A DNA stretch of 64,000 nucleotides from Acidobacteriota bacterium (lineage in GTDB: Bacteria; Acidobacteriota; Aminicenantia; Aminicenantales; Saccharicenantaceae). The translations under genes and the position numbers were made by a program. The notes under the pieces are model-generated. The model saw only the letters and a list, made by a program, of their open reading frames with translations, was not told the DNA's origin and did no database searches. Position 1 is the first letter of the stretch. Each line of letters opens with the position of its first letter. This document shows positions 7,835 to 15,761 of the stretch, one piece after another. Location of the stretch: contig JAKQUO010000008.1 of NCBI GenBank assembly GCA_029569255.1, positions 124,001 through 188,000 of the forward strand, in the 5' to 3' direction.

Positions 7835-7863
7835 TTGACCCTCTCCGCATTTTTGATTAGCAT
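7835..7863 (+). promoter_or_regulatory. Sigma70-type promoter built on a repeat half-site
   Basis: TTGACC (7835-7840) and TAGCAT (7858-7863) are 17 bp apart. The -35 box is part of GTTTGACCCTCTCC, the same sequence as the right arm of the palindromic element near 39182-39195. The peptide-transporter gene starts 20 nt downstream. Confidence 0.55.
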
Positions 7864-7882
7864 ACGCGCGAAAGGCGGACCC

Positions 7883-9238
7883 ATGCTGAAGGAACACCCC
7901 CGGGCCCTGGCCTTCCTCTTCTTCACCGAGATGTGGGAGCGGGTCGGCTTCTACACCCTCATGGCCATCATGGTCCTGTACATGGACAAGGTCCTGGGCT
8001 GGCCCGACGGCCGCAAAGGCGACATCTACGGCCTCTTCCTGGCCCTGTGCTATTTCGTGCCGCTCCTCGGCGGCTGGCTCGGGGACAAGGTCGTCGGCCA
8101 GGTCCGGACGGTCAGGGCCGGCGCGCTCCTCATGGCCCTCGGCTACGTCGGGCTGGCCGTGTCCGGGCCCGGGCGCGTCGCGACGTTCTACATCGGGCTC
8201 CTGCTCATCGGCCTGGGCACGGGCGTCTTCAAGGTCAACATGGCCGTCCTCGTGGGCAACCTCTACGCCGGCAAGCCGCGCCTGAAGGACGCCGGCTACA
8301 ACATCTTCTACATGGGCGTCAACCTCGGGGCCATGGCCGCCCCGCTCGTGGCCACGCTCAACAACGCCGTCTTCCACAGCTACAACCTGTCCTTCTGGGT
8401 GGCCGCCGCGGGGATGGTCTTCGCCCTGATCATCTTCAGGGCCGGCGAGCCGCATCTTCGGCCCATGGACAGCAAGCTCGGGGCGGGCGGGACGGCCGGC
8501 GCCGCCGCGCCGCCCCCGCCGTTCCCGCCGTCCCCGCCGAAACCCGCCGGCGGGGCGGCCTCGTCCGCCTCCCCGCCGGTCCCGTCCGGCGCCGCGATGG
8601 GCCGGCGCGAGGAGGGCCAACGCATCGCCACCCTGGTCATCCTCTTCCTCATCGTCATCTTCTTCTGGGTCGCCTTCTACCAGGATTTCTTCGGCTTGAC
8701 CCTTTTCGCCGAGCGCTCGACCGTCGTCCTGAAGTGGCTCCGGCCCGAGACCTACCAGTTCTTCGAGCCCTTCTTCATCCTGGCCCTGACCCCGCTCCTG
8801 CTCGCCCTCTTCGCCCGCCTCAACCGCTCCGGCCGCGAGCCCTCGACCCCCGTGAAGATCCTCCTCGGCATGCTGATCATGAGCCTGGCCATGATGGTCA
8901 TGGTCGCCGCCTCGCTCGCCGGCGGCGACCGCGACCGGAACATCATGTCCCCGGCCTGGCTCATCGGGACGTACTTCATCGTCACCCTGGCCGAGATCCT
9001 GATCTCTCCCATGGGCCAGTCGTTCGTCTCCAAGGTGGCCCCGCCCAGGTTCGCCGGGCTGATGATGGGCGGCTGGTTCGCCGCCACGGCCGCCGGCAGC
9101 TACGGCAGCGGCCTGCTCGGCAAGTCCTACAGCCGCCTGGCCCACCACGAGTTCTTCCTCCTGCTGGCCGGGCTCATGCTCCTGGCCGCGGTCCTCGTGG
9201 CGCTGTTCCTGAAAAAGCTCAAGCGCTTCGCCGCCTGA
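7883..9238 (+). CDS. Proton-dependent oligopeptide transporter, POT/PTR family
   Basis: 451 residues with about 12 hydrophobic segments. The family motif ExxER is present near the N-terminus (Glu16, Glu19, Arg20) and FYMGVNLGA lies further in. A cytoplasmic Pro/Ala-rich loop of about 60 residues separates the two six-helix bundles. It is predicted to import di- and tripeptides driven by the proton gradient. AAAGG at about 7871 serves as ribosome binding site. The next gene, an Xaa-Pro type aminopeptidase, follows after 16 bp, so uptake and cleavage of peptides are coupled. Confidence 0.9.
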   Translation: MLKEHPRALAFLFFTEMWERVGFYTLMAIMVLYMDKVLGWPDGRKGDIYGLFLALCYFVPLLGGWLGDKVVGQVRTVRAGALLMALGYVGLAVSGPGRVATFYIGLLLIGLGTGVFKVNMAVLVGNLYAGKPRLKDAGYNIFYMGVNLGAMAAPLVATLNNAVFHSYNLSFWVAAAGMVFALIIFRAGEPHLRPMDSKLGAGGTAGAAAPPPPFPPSPPKPAGGAASSASPPVPSGAAMGRREEGQRIATLVILFLIVIFFWVAFYQDFFGLTLFAERSTVVLKWLRPETYQFFEPFFILALTPLLLALFARLNRSGREPSTPVKILLGMLIMSLAMMVMVAASLAGGDRDRNIMSPAWLIGTYFIVTLAEILISPMGQSFVSKVAPPRFAGLMMGGWFAATAAGSYGSGLLGKSYSRLAHHEFFLLLAGLMLLAAVLVALFLKKLKRFAA

Positions 9239-9254
9239 CGAACGGAGGTCAGCC

Positions 9255-10439
9255 ATGTCGCTCATCCGGGAAAAAGTCGGACAGGCCGCCGGCCTTCTCC
9301 GCGAATTCGGGGTCGACTGCTGGATCACCTTCACCCGGGAGAGCGAGATCTGCGGCGACCCGACGCTCGTCTTCCTCGCGCCCGGCCACGTCACCTGGCA
9401 CTCGGCCTTCGTCGTCTGCGCCGATGGCCGGACCCGGGCCATCGTCGGCCTCTACGACCGGAAGGGGATCGAGGAGACCGGGGCCTACGACAAGGTCGTC
9501 GGCTTCGTCACCGGCATCAAGGAGCCGCTCCTCGAGTTCCTCCGCGAGGCGGACCCCCGGACGATCGCCGTGAACTATTCCGAAGGGAGCGAGATCGCCG
9601 ACGGCCTGACCCACGGCATGTACCTGACCCTCCGGCGGTTCCTGGCCGAGGCCGGGATGGCCGACCGCTTCGTCTCGGCCGAGAGGATCGTCTCGGCCCT
9701 GCGCGAGCGCAAGTCCGAGGCCGAGATCGGCTGGATGAAGCGGGCCGTCCGGGAGACCGAGGAGATCTACGGCCTCGTCGCCGGGTTCGTCGCCCCGGGC
9801 AAGACCGAGAGCGAGATCGCCGCCTTCATCCTGGCCGAGGCGGAGCGCCGCGGCCTGCCCACGGCCTGGGGCCGGGCGACCTGCCCGGCCGTCTTCACCG
9901 GCCCGGACACGGCCCAGGCCCACTACGGGCCGACCGGCCGCATCGTCGAGCCGGGCCATATCCTCAACATGGACTTCGGGGTCAAGGTCGAGGGCTACTG
10001 TTCCGACATGCAGCGGACGTTCTACGTCCTCGCTCCCGGCGAGACCGACGCCCCCGAGGACGTCATGAAGGGCTTCCGGACGATCGTCCGGGCGGTCGAG
10101 GAATCGAGGCGGGCCATGCGCCCGGGCGTCCAGGGCCTGGAGATCGACGCCGTGGCCCGCGGCATCGTCACCGGCGCCGGCTACGCCGAGTTCCCCCACG
10201 CCCTCGGCCACCAGGTCGGCCGCTTCGCCCACGACGGCACGGCCCTGCTCGGCCCGCCCTGGGAGAAGTACGCCCGGAAACCGTTCCAGAAGCTCGAGGC
10301 GGGCATGGTCTTCACCATCGAGCCGCGCCTGACCGTCGCCGGCCGCGGCGTCGTCACCATCGAGGAGATGGTCGTCGTCACGCGCGACGGGGCCGAGTGG
10401 CTGGGCCGGCCCCAGAAGGAGCTCGTCCTGGTCCGGTAG
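9255..10439 (+). CDS. M24 metallopeptidase, Xaa-Pro aminopeptidase/dipeptidase type
   Basis: 394 residues, no signal peptide, so cytoplasmic. The N-terminal creatinase-like domain covers about 1-150, the pita-bread catalytic domain about 160-385. Metal ligands are visible in order: Asp in LNMDFGV, Asp in CSDMQR, His in HALGHQVG, Glu in FTIEPRL and Glu in TIEEMV. It probably cleaves proline-containing peptides delivered by the POT transporter directly upstream, with which it shares an operon (GGAGG at 9244-9248). Confidence 0.9.
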   Translation: MSLIREKVGQAAGLLREFGVDCWITFTRESEICGDPTLVFLAPGHVTWHSAFVVCADGRTRAIVGLYDRKGIEETGAYDKVVGFVTGIKEPLLEFLREADPRTIAVNYSEGSEIADGLTHGMYLTLRRFLAEAGMADRFVSAERIVSALRERKSEAEIGWMKRAVRETEEIYGLVAGFVAPGKTESEIAAFILAEAERRGLPTAWGRATCPAVFTGPDTAQAHYGPTGRIVEPGHILNMDFGVKVEGYCSDMQRTFYVLAPGETDAPEDVMKGFRTIVRAVEESRRAMRPGVQGLEIDAVARGIVTGAGYAEFPHALGHQVGRFAHDGTALLGPPWEKYARKPFQKLEAGMVFTIEPRLTVAGRGVVTIEEMVVVTRDGAEWLGRPQKELVLVR

Positions 10440-10789
10440 ATAGAGGGCCGGATACCGCGTCCCGGCGATCGTCCTTGCTCTCGACCTGTTTGGCTGGACC
10501 GGTGCGCGGGGAGGCTTTCCCGCGCCACGAAGGACCCAACCTGGGGCAGAAGCCTCCGGATCTTGAACCGCGCATCTCGACCCGCGACGGAAGCCGCGAC
10601 GTTTTCCGGGTCGCGGCCGGGCATCTCGATAGGTTCTGGAAATGGCCCTCGCGCCCACAACTTCCATCGGACTGAGATGAAACCAACGCTTTCCACGTCT
10701 CTATTATCCTGGATCATTCAAGGATCGAGACGGCCCTTTTGAATGATTCAGGTTAGCATGACAAATGAACCCGGTCCTTCCGAAAGTCT
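10440..10789. other. Intergenic stretch without a recognised gene
   Basis: About 350 bp between the M24 peptidase and the toxin-antitoxin promoter. Short open frames on both strands show no family resemblance. The only structure seen is ATCATTCAA (10714-10722) and TTGAATGAT (10740-10748), a perfect 9-bp inverted repeat with a 17-nt loop just upstream of the antitoxin promoter. It might be an extra regulatory site. The right end is clearly more AT-rich than the surroundings. Confidence 0.5.
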
Positions 10790-10825
10790 TGACAATATCA
10801 ATACCAGTAGTCATACTAATGGTAT
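10790..10825 (+). promoter_or_regulatory. Promoter and overlapping operator of the toxin-antitoxin pair
   Basis: TTGACA (10790-10795) is followed 16 bp later by CATACT (10812-10817). ATACCAGTAGT (10801-10811) and ACTAATGGTAT (10815-10825) form an 11-bp inverted repeat with one mismatch and a 3-bp centre. It covers the -10 box and the first bases of the antitoxin start codon (10824). Antitoxin binding there would block RNA polymerase, the usual autoregulation of ribbon-helix-helix modules. Confidence 0.7.
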
Positions 10826-11081
10826 GAAAATCGCCATTTCCATTCCTGACAGCGTTTTCCGCGAAGTCAAGAAGCTGGCCGAGGAGCAGAAGCGCTCCCG
10901 GAGCGAGGTCATCGTCGAGGCGATCGAGGAATTCTTGAGAGATCTGGAATCCCGCCGACTTATCGAGGCCCTGAACAAGGCCTATGCCGCGCCTGAGACC
11001 GAGGAGGAGCGCGAAGCCCGGAGCGCCGCCCTGGAGCTTTACGCTCGCACGATCCTCGCCAAAGAGAAAGAGGAATGGTGA
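10824..11081 (+). CDS. Ribbon-helix-helix antitoxin of a MazEF-like module
   Basis: 85 residues. The N-terminus MKIAISIPDSVFREVKKLA is a typical ribbon-helix-helix strand and helix, followed by RSRSEVIVEAIEEFL. The acidic C-terminal half would wrap the toxin. A longer in-frame start at 10743 lies upstream of the -35 box and is rejected. The operator overlaps the start codon. The stop codon overlaps the toxin start by 7 nt, giving translational coupling. Confidence 0.85.
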   Translation: MKIAISIPDSVFREVKKLAEEQKRSRSEVIVEAIEEFLRDLESRRLIEALNKAYAAPETEEEREARSAALELYARTILAKEKEEW

Positions 11082-11461
11082 TCCTCCAGGGCGACATCTA
11101 CTGGCTGGATCTCGGCAGACCCGCGGGTTCCGAGCCCGGCTTTCGACATCCTTACGTCGTTGTCCAAAACGATGTTTTCAACGCCAGCCGCATCCAAACA
11201 ACCGTCTTGTGCGCGATAACGTCGAACCTGGACAGGGCCAAGGCTCCGGGCAATGTCCTCCTCCGGAAAGGCGAGGCGAATCTGGCCCGTGCGAGCGTCG
11301 TCAACGTCACCCAAATGGTGACCGCCGACAAGTCCGCCCTCAAAGACAAGATCGGGACGTTATCGCGTCAAAGGATCCAGGAAATCGTTTCGGGCCTCGG
11401 TCTTCTCTTCCGGCCCAGAGACCTTCCGAAGACGCCGCCCCATCCATGGGGCCTGCCGTGA
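11075..11461 (+). CDS. mazF: MazF/PemK-family mRNA interferase toxin
   Basis: 128 residues. The family opening GDIYWLDLGRPAGSEPGF and RHPYVVVQND is present, with the conserved Thr-Ser region (TTVLCAITSNL) and ARASVVNVTQM. The protein would be a sequence-specific endoribonuclease held inactive by the antitoxin directly upstream. The final 15 or so residues, rich in proline, extend beyond the usual fold. Cleavage specificity cannot be read from sequence. Confidence 0.9.
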   Translation: MVILQGDIYWLDLGRPAGSEPGFRHPYVVVQNDVFNASRIQTTVLCAITSNLDRAKAPGNVLLRKGEANLARASVVNVTQMVTADKSALKDKIGTLSRQRIQEIVSGLGLLFRPRDLPKTPPHPWGLP

Positions 11462-11470
11462 AATCATGGT

Positions 11471-11499
11471 TTGACGGGAGACTCCGATTCTTCTAGAGT
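11471..11499 (+). promoter_or_regulatory. Sigma70-type promoter, probably leaderless
   Basis: TTGACG (11471-11476) and TAGAGT (11494-11499) with a 17-bp spacer. The ATG of the DUF4838 gene begins 6 nt after the last base of the -10 box (11505), leaving no room for a ribosome binding site. Confidence 0.6.
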
Positions 11500-11504
11500 G
11501 CCGG

Positions 11505-13427
11505 ATGATGTTCGCCCGCCGATCCATCCTGCCGGTTATCGCGGCGCTCGCCGCTGTAGGCGCGGCGGTGTCCGCCTGCTCCACGGGCCCGCGGCGCCCG
11601 CGGCCCTTCCAGCTCAGCCCCTGCGGCCGGGCCTTCGTCCTCGTCGACCGCGGCCGGCCCGCCGCCGCGATCGTCGTCCCCGAGGGCGCCGGAGAGCCCG
11701 AGCGCCGGGCCGCCGACATCCTGCGGACGTCCATCCTGAAGATGAGCGGCGTCGACCTCCCGGTCCGCGAGGCCGCCGCGCCCGGCGGGCCCGCCGTCGC
11801 GGCCATCGGCTTCCCGCCCGAGGCGCTCCCCCCGACCGTCGCCCCCTCCCTCCGGGCCATGCGCGCCGACGGCTTCGTGGCCACGACCTCGACCGGCAAC
11901 CTCTACGTCTGCGGCGGGGGCGGCCGCGGCGTCGTCTACGGCGTCGTCCACCTCCTCGAGAAATATTTCGGCTGCCGCCGCTTCAGCCCCACGGCCGAGG
12001 TCTTCCCGAAGCGCGACGACCTCTTTCTCGGCTGCATCCTCGAGGCCGACAACCCCGCCAACGACGTCCGCGCCGTCGACGGCGAGTTCTCGCTCGACCC
12101 CGACTACCGCGATTGGCTCCGGCTCACCGACCACCGCGCGCTCCACGGCGACGTCTATGACGTCCACACGTTGCGGCGGCTCGTCCCCGCTCAGAGGTAT
12201 TTCGAGTCCCATCCCGAGTACTTCGCCCTGGTGAACGGCGAGCGGACCGCCGACCAACCCTGTCTCAGCCGGCCCGAGGTCTTCGACATCGCCGTGGCCG
12301 GGCTCCGCGAGGAGATGGCCGCCCAGCCCGAGCGCAAGATCTGGTCGATCAGCCAGAACGACAACCTCTCCTACTGCCAGTGCCCCGAGTGCCTGAAGGC
12401 GATCGAAGAGGAGGGCTCCCCCGCCGGGCCCATCATCCGCTTCGTCAACCGCGTCGCGGCGCTCTTCCCCGACAAGACGATCTCGACCCTGGCCTGCCGG
12501 CTCTCGCGCCCGGCCCCGCGCCTGGCCCGGCCGCTGCCGAACGTCGAGGTCGTGCTCCGCGAGATCGAGCTCGACCGCGGCCGGCCCGTCGCCGCGGGCC
12601 CGGCGGGCGCCTCGTTCGTCCGCGACATCGAGGACTGGGGCCGGATCACGAACAACATCGCCCTCTGGGACTGCACGGTCAATCTCTCCCACTCCGTCTC
12701 GCCCTTCCCCAACCTGCACGTCCTCGGGCCCGACATCCGCTTCTTCTGCGGCCGCGGCGTCCGCAAGCACTTCCAGCAGGCCAACACGGGCCCCGGGCAC
12801 GAGTGGAGCGAGCTCAGGTCCTACCTGCTGGCCCGGCTTCTATGGGACCCGGGGGCGGACGCCGACGCGGTCATGGACGAGTTCCTCGCCGGCTACTACG
12901 GACCGGCCGCGCCGCACCTCCGGCGCTATATCGACGCCCAGCGGGCCGCGCTCGAGCGGACCGGGGCCCGCCTCGGCGTCCACGAGCCGCCCACGGCCCA
13001 CGCCGGTGACTACCTCTCCGCCGCCGACGTCGCCCGGTACGACAAGATCTTCGACCGGGCCGAGGCGGCCGCGGCCGGGGACGCCGAGGCCCTCGCCCGG
13101 GTCAAGACGGCCCGCCTGCCCCTGCTGTACGCGGAGCTCGAGATCGGCAAGGACGACATGTTCGGCCCGCGCGGCTTCTTTGAGGACAAGGGCGGCCGGC
13201 CCGTCGTCCGGCCGGCCATGGCGCGACGGCTCGAGGAGTTCGCGGCCCGCGCCCGGGCCGCGGGCGTCCGGACCCTCGACGACTCCGGGCTGACGCCGGA
13301 GGACTACTGCGCCTCCGTCCGGCGCCTCATCGAGGTCAGGGTCGAGGGGACCGAGCGCCTTGCCGCCCGGCGCGCCTCGGCCGGCGGGCTCTCGTGGGTC
13401 TTCGTCGACGAGATCGTCGTGCGGTGA
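11505..13427 (+). CDS. DUF4838 lipoprotein, glycoside-hydrolase-like
   Basis: 640 residues with a lipoprotein signal ending AVSAC. Residues about 40-150 resemble the alpha-beta domain found in front of alpha-glucuronidase and GH20 enzymes (AADILRTSILKMSG, GRGVVYGVVHLLEKYFG). The central part matches DUF4838: HPEYFALVNGERT, KIWSISQNDNLSYCQCPEC and a TIM-barrel-like region, then FQQANTGPGHEW. The family is suspected to act on polysaccharides, but no activity is shown. Catalytic acids cannot be named with confidence. Confidence 0.8.
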   Translation: MMFARRSILPVIAALAAVGAAVSACSTGPRRPRPFQLSPCGRAFVLVDRGRPAAAIVVPEGAGEPERRAADILRTSILKMSGVDLPVREAAAPGGPAVAAIGFPPEALPPTVAPSLRAMRADGFVATTSTGNLYVCGGGGRGVVYGVVHLLEKYFGCRRFSPTAEVFPKRDDLFLGCILEADNPANDVRAVDGEFSLDPDYRDWLRLTDHRALHGDVYDVHTLRRLVPAQRYFESHPEYFALVNGERTADQPCLSRPEVFDIAVAGLREEMAAQPERKIWSISQNDNLSYCQCPECLKAIEEEGSPAGPIIRFVNRVAALFPDKTISTLACRLSRPAPRLARPLPNVEVVLREIELDRGRPVAAGPAGASFVRDIEDWGRITNNIALWDCTVNLSHSVSPFPNLHVLGPDIRFFCGRGVRKHFQQANTGPGHEWSELRSYLLARLLWDPGADADAVMDEFLAGYYGPAAPHLRRYIDAQRAALERTGARLGVHEPPTAHAGDYLSAADVARYDKIFDRAEAAAAGDAEALARVKTARLPLLYAELEIGKDDMFGPRGFFEDKGGRPVVRPAMARRLEEFAARARAAGVRTLDDSGLTPEDYCASVRRLIEVRVEGTERLAARRASAGGLSWVFVDEIVVR

Positions 13428-13552
13428 CGGCCGCGAGCCGTGTCGAGGCCCCCCCGGGCCTCTCCCCACGTCAGACAACATTGACATATTCTTGACAACT
13501 TCCGCCCCAAAATCCCCGATATTATCGTCGAGATCGGACGAGGGAGGCCCCC

Positions 13553-14299
13553 ATGAGAAGCCAGAGAATGAGAGCCCCGACGGCGGTCGCGGTCCTCATC
13601 GCTTTTGCGGCAGCGGTCCCGTCGTTCGCGGAAGACGAGGGCGCTGCCCGGTCGGCCGGGGCCGTCGCGCCGCGGGTCGCGGTCCAGGAACCGTCGGCGC
13701 TGGCCGAGCACTATCTGTCCACACTCGCGCGAAAAACGAAGAAGGCCCGGACCATCGGCGGCGTCCTTGCAACGGCCGTGGGGGCCGTCGGCCTCGCGGG
13801 CGGGCTCGACCTGGTCAACCGGGACGACGAGGAGGATCCGTTCTGTTGGGGCGAGGTCTTCGGGAGACCGTTGATCGTGGTGGGCGGGCTCTGCATCGCG
13901 ATGGGGGTCTTTTCCCTGGCCGTCACCAGCCCGGCCGAGAGGTCTTACAAGCGCGTCCGGGACATCTCCGATCCCGGGGAGCGCGAAGCGGCCTGCGCTG
14001 ACGCCTTGGCCCGCCTGGCCAAGACGGGGCGGAGATCGAGGATGATCGGCGGCGGCCTGATATGCGCCGCCGGAGTCGCCGGCGCGATCGCCAACGGCGG
14101 TGACGACCCTTCGGGCCCGCTTCTCATGGCGGCCTTTTCGGGGGGCCTGGCGGCACTCTATACCTTCCTGGTCAAGAGCCCCGAGGAGAAGTCTAACCGA
14201 GCCTACCTCGAACGCAGCCGGGTCAAGCCGGTCCCCGAGCTGATCCTTGGCGTTGGGCCCCGGGGAAGCGTGCGGGCCGGGCTGTCGCTGGATTTCTGA
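13553..14299 (+). CDS. Exported protein with an internally duplicated membrane module
   Basis: 248 residues, not assigned to a family. A signal peptide ends near PSFAED. Two similar modules follow: a basic amphipathic stretch, an IGG-start glycine-rich hydrophobic segment, and a second hydrophobic segment ending in (T/K)SPxE(R/K)S. They cover about residues 55-135 and 150-225. The chain ends RAGLSLDF. GAGGGAGG-like ribosome binding sequence GAGGGAGG is at 13540-13547. A TATTAT at 13520-13525 may be the -10 box. It may be an inner-membrane protein; function unknown. Confidence 0.7.
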   Translation: MRSQRMRAPTAVAVLIAFAAAVPSFAEDEGAARSAGAVAPRVAVQEPSALAEHYLSTLARKTKKARTIGGVLATAVGAVGLAGGLDLVNRDDEEDPFCWGEVFGRPLIVVGGLCIAMGVFSLAVTSPAERSYKRVRDISDPGEREAACADALARLAKTGRRSRMIGGGLICAAGVAGAIANGGDDPSGPLLMAAFSGGLAALYTFLVKSPEEKSNRAYLERSRVKPVPELILGVGPRGSVRAGLSLDF

Positions 14300-14313
14300 A
14301 GGACGCCGGGACC

Positions 14314-15585
14314 CTACGAAGCTACATAGGGGACCGTCTGCGGGCCTTCGGGCATGACGCAGATCGAGGCGCCGCGGCCGTAGCTCGCGAGGAGCTCCCC
14401 GATCGTGTCCTCGACGCGGCGGCACGGGAGGAGGAGCGCGCCGCGGATCTCGTCGTCGGTGAGGCCGTCCGACCGGACGTGAACCCCGGCCTTCAGCTGG
14501 ACCAGGGCCTGGACCTGGGCCTGCCACTGGTCCTGCTCGAGGAAGCCGGGGGCCGAGATCCTGGCCAGAAGCTCCGCGGGGCTCGCCGACTCGCGCAGGA
14601 GACGGCCGTAGAGGCCGTGCTCGGGGACGCCGTCGGCGCAGCGCGCGGCGATGACGATGGCCCCGCCGGGCCGGACGATCGGGTCGGCGGCGCGCATCCC
14701 CTTGACCGACTGATAGAGGTTGAGGTCGAGGGGATAGCCCGAGTTGGTCGTGACGACGATGTCGAAGAGGCGCGGCACGGCGACCATGGCCGAGCGCTTG
14801 ACGAAGGCGCAGCCGGCGGCGTGGGCCGCGTCGAGGTCGCCGGCGAAGACGCCGGTCACGGCCTTGTCGCGGTTGAGGGCGACGTTGAGGAGGAAGAGGC
14901 GTCCGGCCCGCCCGGCGACCTCGCGGACCTCCTCGAAGATGGGATTGCCCCGGGTGACGCCCCAGATGGCCCGGGGGTGTCCGACCATGCCGGCGTCGTG
15001 GTTGCCGAGGACGGTGCGCTGGCCGGCCATTCCGGGCATGACGGCCTTGCCGCCGCCCGAGAAGCCGGCGAAGAGGTGGGGCTCGATGAACCCGGTCAGG
15101 ACCTTGAGGTCGCAGCGCATGAACTCGGCGTTGAGCCAGGTCTCGTGGCCCCTCGAGGTCGCGCCGACGCGGACCTGGGTCGCGGGGTCGAAGGCGTCGT
15201 TCTGGACGATGCGGCGGCGCTCGAAGACGGCGTCGCCGACCATGGCCCGGAGCTCGGCCTCGGTGTTGGGTCGGTGGGTGCCCAGGGCGTTGAAGAGGAC
15301 GATCTCGACGCCCGGGACTCCGTCCAAGACCTCGAGGACGGCCGAGAGGAGGAGCGGGTTGGGCGCGGGCCGGGTGATATCGCTGAAGACGACACCGACG
15401 CGCGTCCCGGGGCGGACGAGGTCGCGGAGGGGCGGCGAGCCGATGGGCGAGGCGAGGGCGGCGCGAACCGAGGCGGCCGGATCGGGGAGCGCCGGGACGA
15501 AGGCCGGCTCGACGACGGTGACGTCGAGCGCGTCGTCGAGCTCGACCTGGAGCCCTGTCTTTCCGTAGGCGAGCTTGACGCGCAT
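14314..15585 (-). CDS. larA: Nickel-dependent lactate racemase family protein, LarA-like
   Basis: 423 residues, cytoplasmic. The residues that hold the nickel-pincer nucleotide cofactor in LarA are all present with the right spacing: His104 in GTHRP, His170 in FIEPHLFAG and Lys180 in SGGGKAVMPG. The whole-length match fits LarA and its homologues, which racemise or epimerise 2-hydroxy acids. The exact substrate cannot be told. Genes for cofactor synthesis (larB, larC, larE) are not in this window. Its promoter places the -10 box 6 nt before the start codon. Confidence 0.85.
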   Translation of the reverse strand: MRVKLAYGKTGLQVELDDALDVTVVEPAFVPALPDPAASVRAALASPIGSPPLRDLVRPGTRVGVVFSDITRPAPNPLLLSAVLEVLDGVPGVEIVLFNALGTHRPNTEAELRAMVGDAVFERRRIVQNDAFDPATQVRVGATSRGHETWLNAEFMRCDLKVLTGFIEPHLFAGFSGGGKAVMPGMAGQRTVLGNHDAGMVGHPRAIWGVTRGNPIFEEVREVAGRAGRLFLLNVALNRDKAVTGVFAGDLDAAHAAGCAFVKRSAMVAVPRLFDIVVTTNSGYPLDLNLYQSVKGMRAADPIVRPGGAIVIAARCADGVPEHGLYGRLLRESASPAELLARISAPGFLEQDQWQAQVQALVQLKAGVHVRSDGLTDDEIRGALLLPCRRVEDTIGELLASYGRGASICVMPEGPQTVPYVAS

Positions 15586-15591
15586 ACCGGT

Positions 15592-15620
15592 ATTCTAAGG
15601 GCCGGGCCCCGGTTTTTCCA
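15592..15620 (-). promoter_or_regulatory. Promoter of the LarA-like gene, probably leaderless
   Basis: On the minus strand TGGAAA (15620-15615) and TAGAAT (15597-15592) are 17 bp apart, and the ATG at 15585 comes after only 6 nt (ACCGGT). Confidence 0.5.
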
Positions 15621-15695
15621 CTTTTTCCGGTTCCGCCCCCGGCCGGCCGGGAAGCCCGCGGCCGAGGCCGGGCCGGGCGGCCGCCCCCTTTCGGC

Positions 15696-15724
15696 TTGGA
15701 AAGCGTCCCGTCTTGGGCTAAGAT
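15696..15724 (+). promoter_or_regulatory. Sigma70-type promoter of the aldolase gene
   Basis: TTGGAA (15696-15701) and TAAGAT (15719-15724) with a 17-bp spacer. A strong AAGGAGG ribosome binding site follows at about 15749-15755, before the ATG at 15762. Confidence 0.6.
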
Positions 15725-15761
15725 GGGCGAGGGTTTCCCAGTTCATCAAGGAGGTTCGACC

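Noticed and set aside
13481-13525. TTGACA boxes upstream of the duplicated membrane-protein gene as a full promoter
   Set aside because: The nearest good -10 box, TATTAT at 13520, is 22 bp from the closer -35 box, too far for sigma70; only the -10 box is mentioned with its gene.
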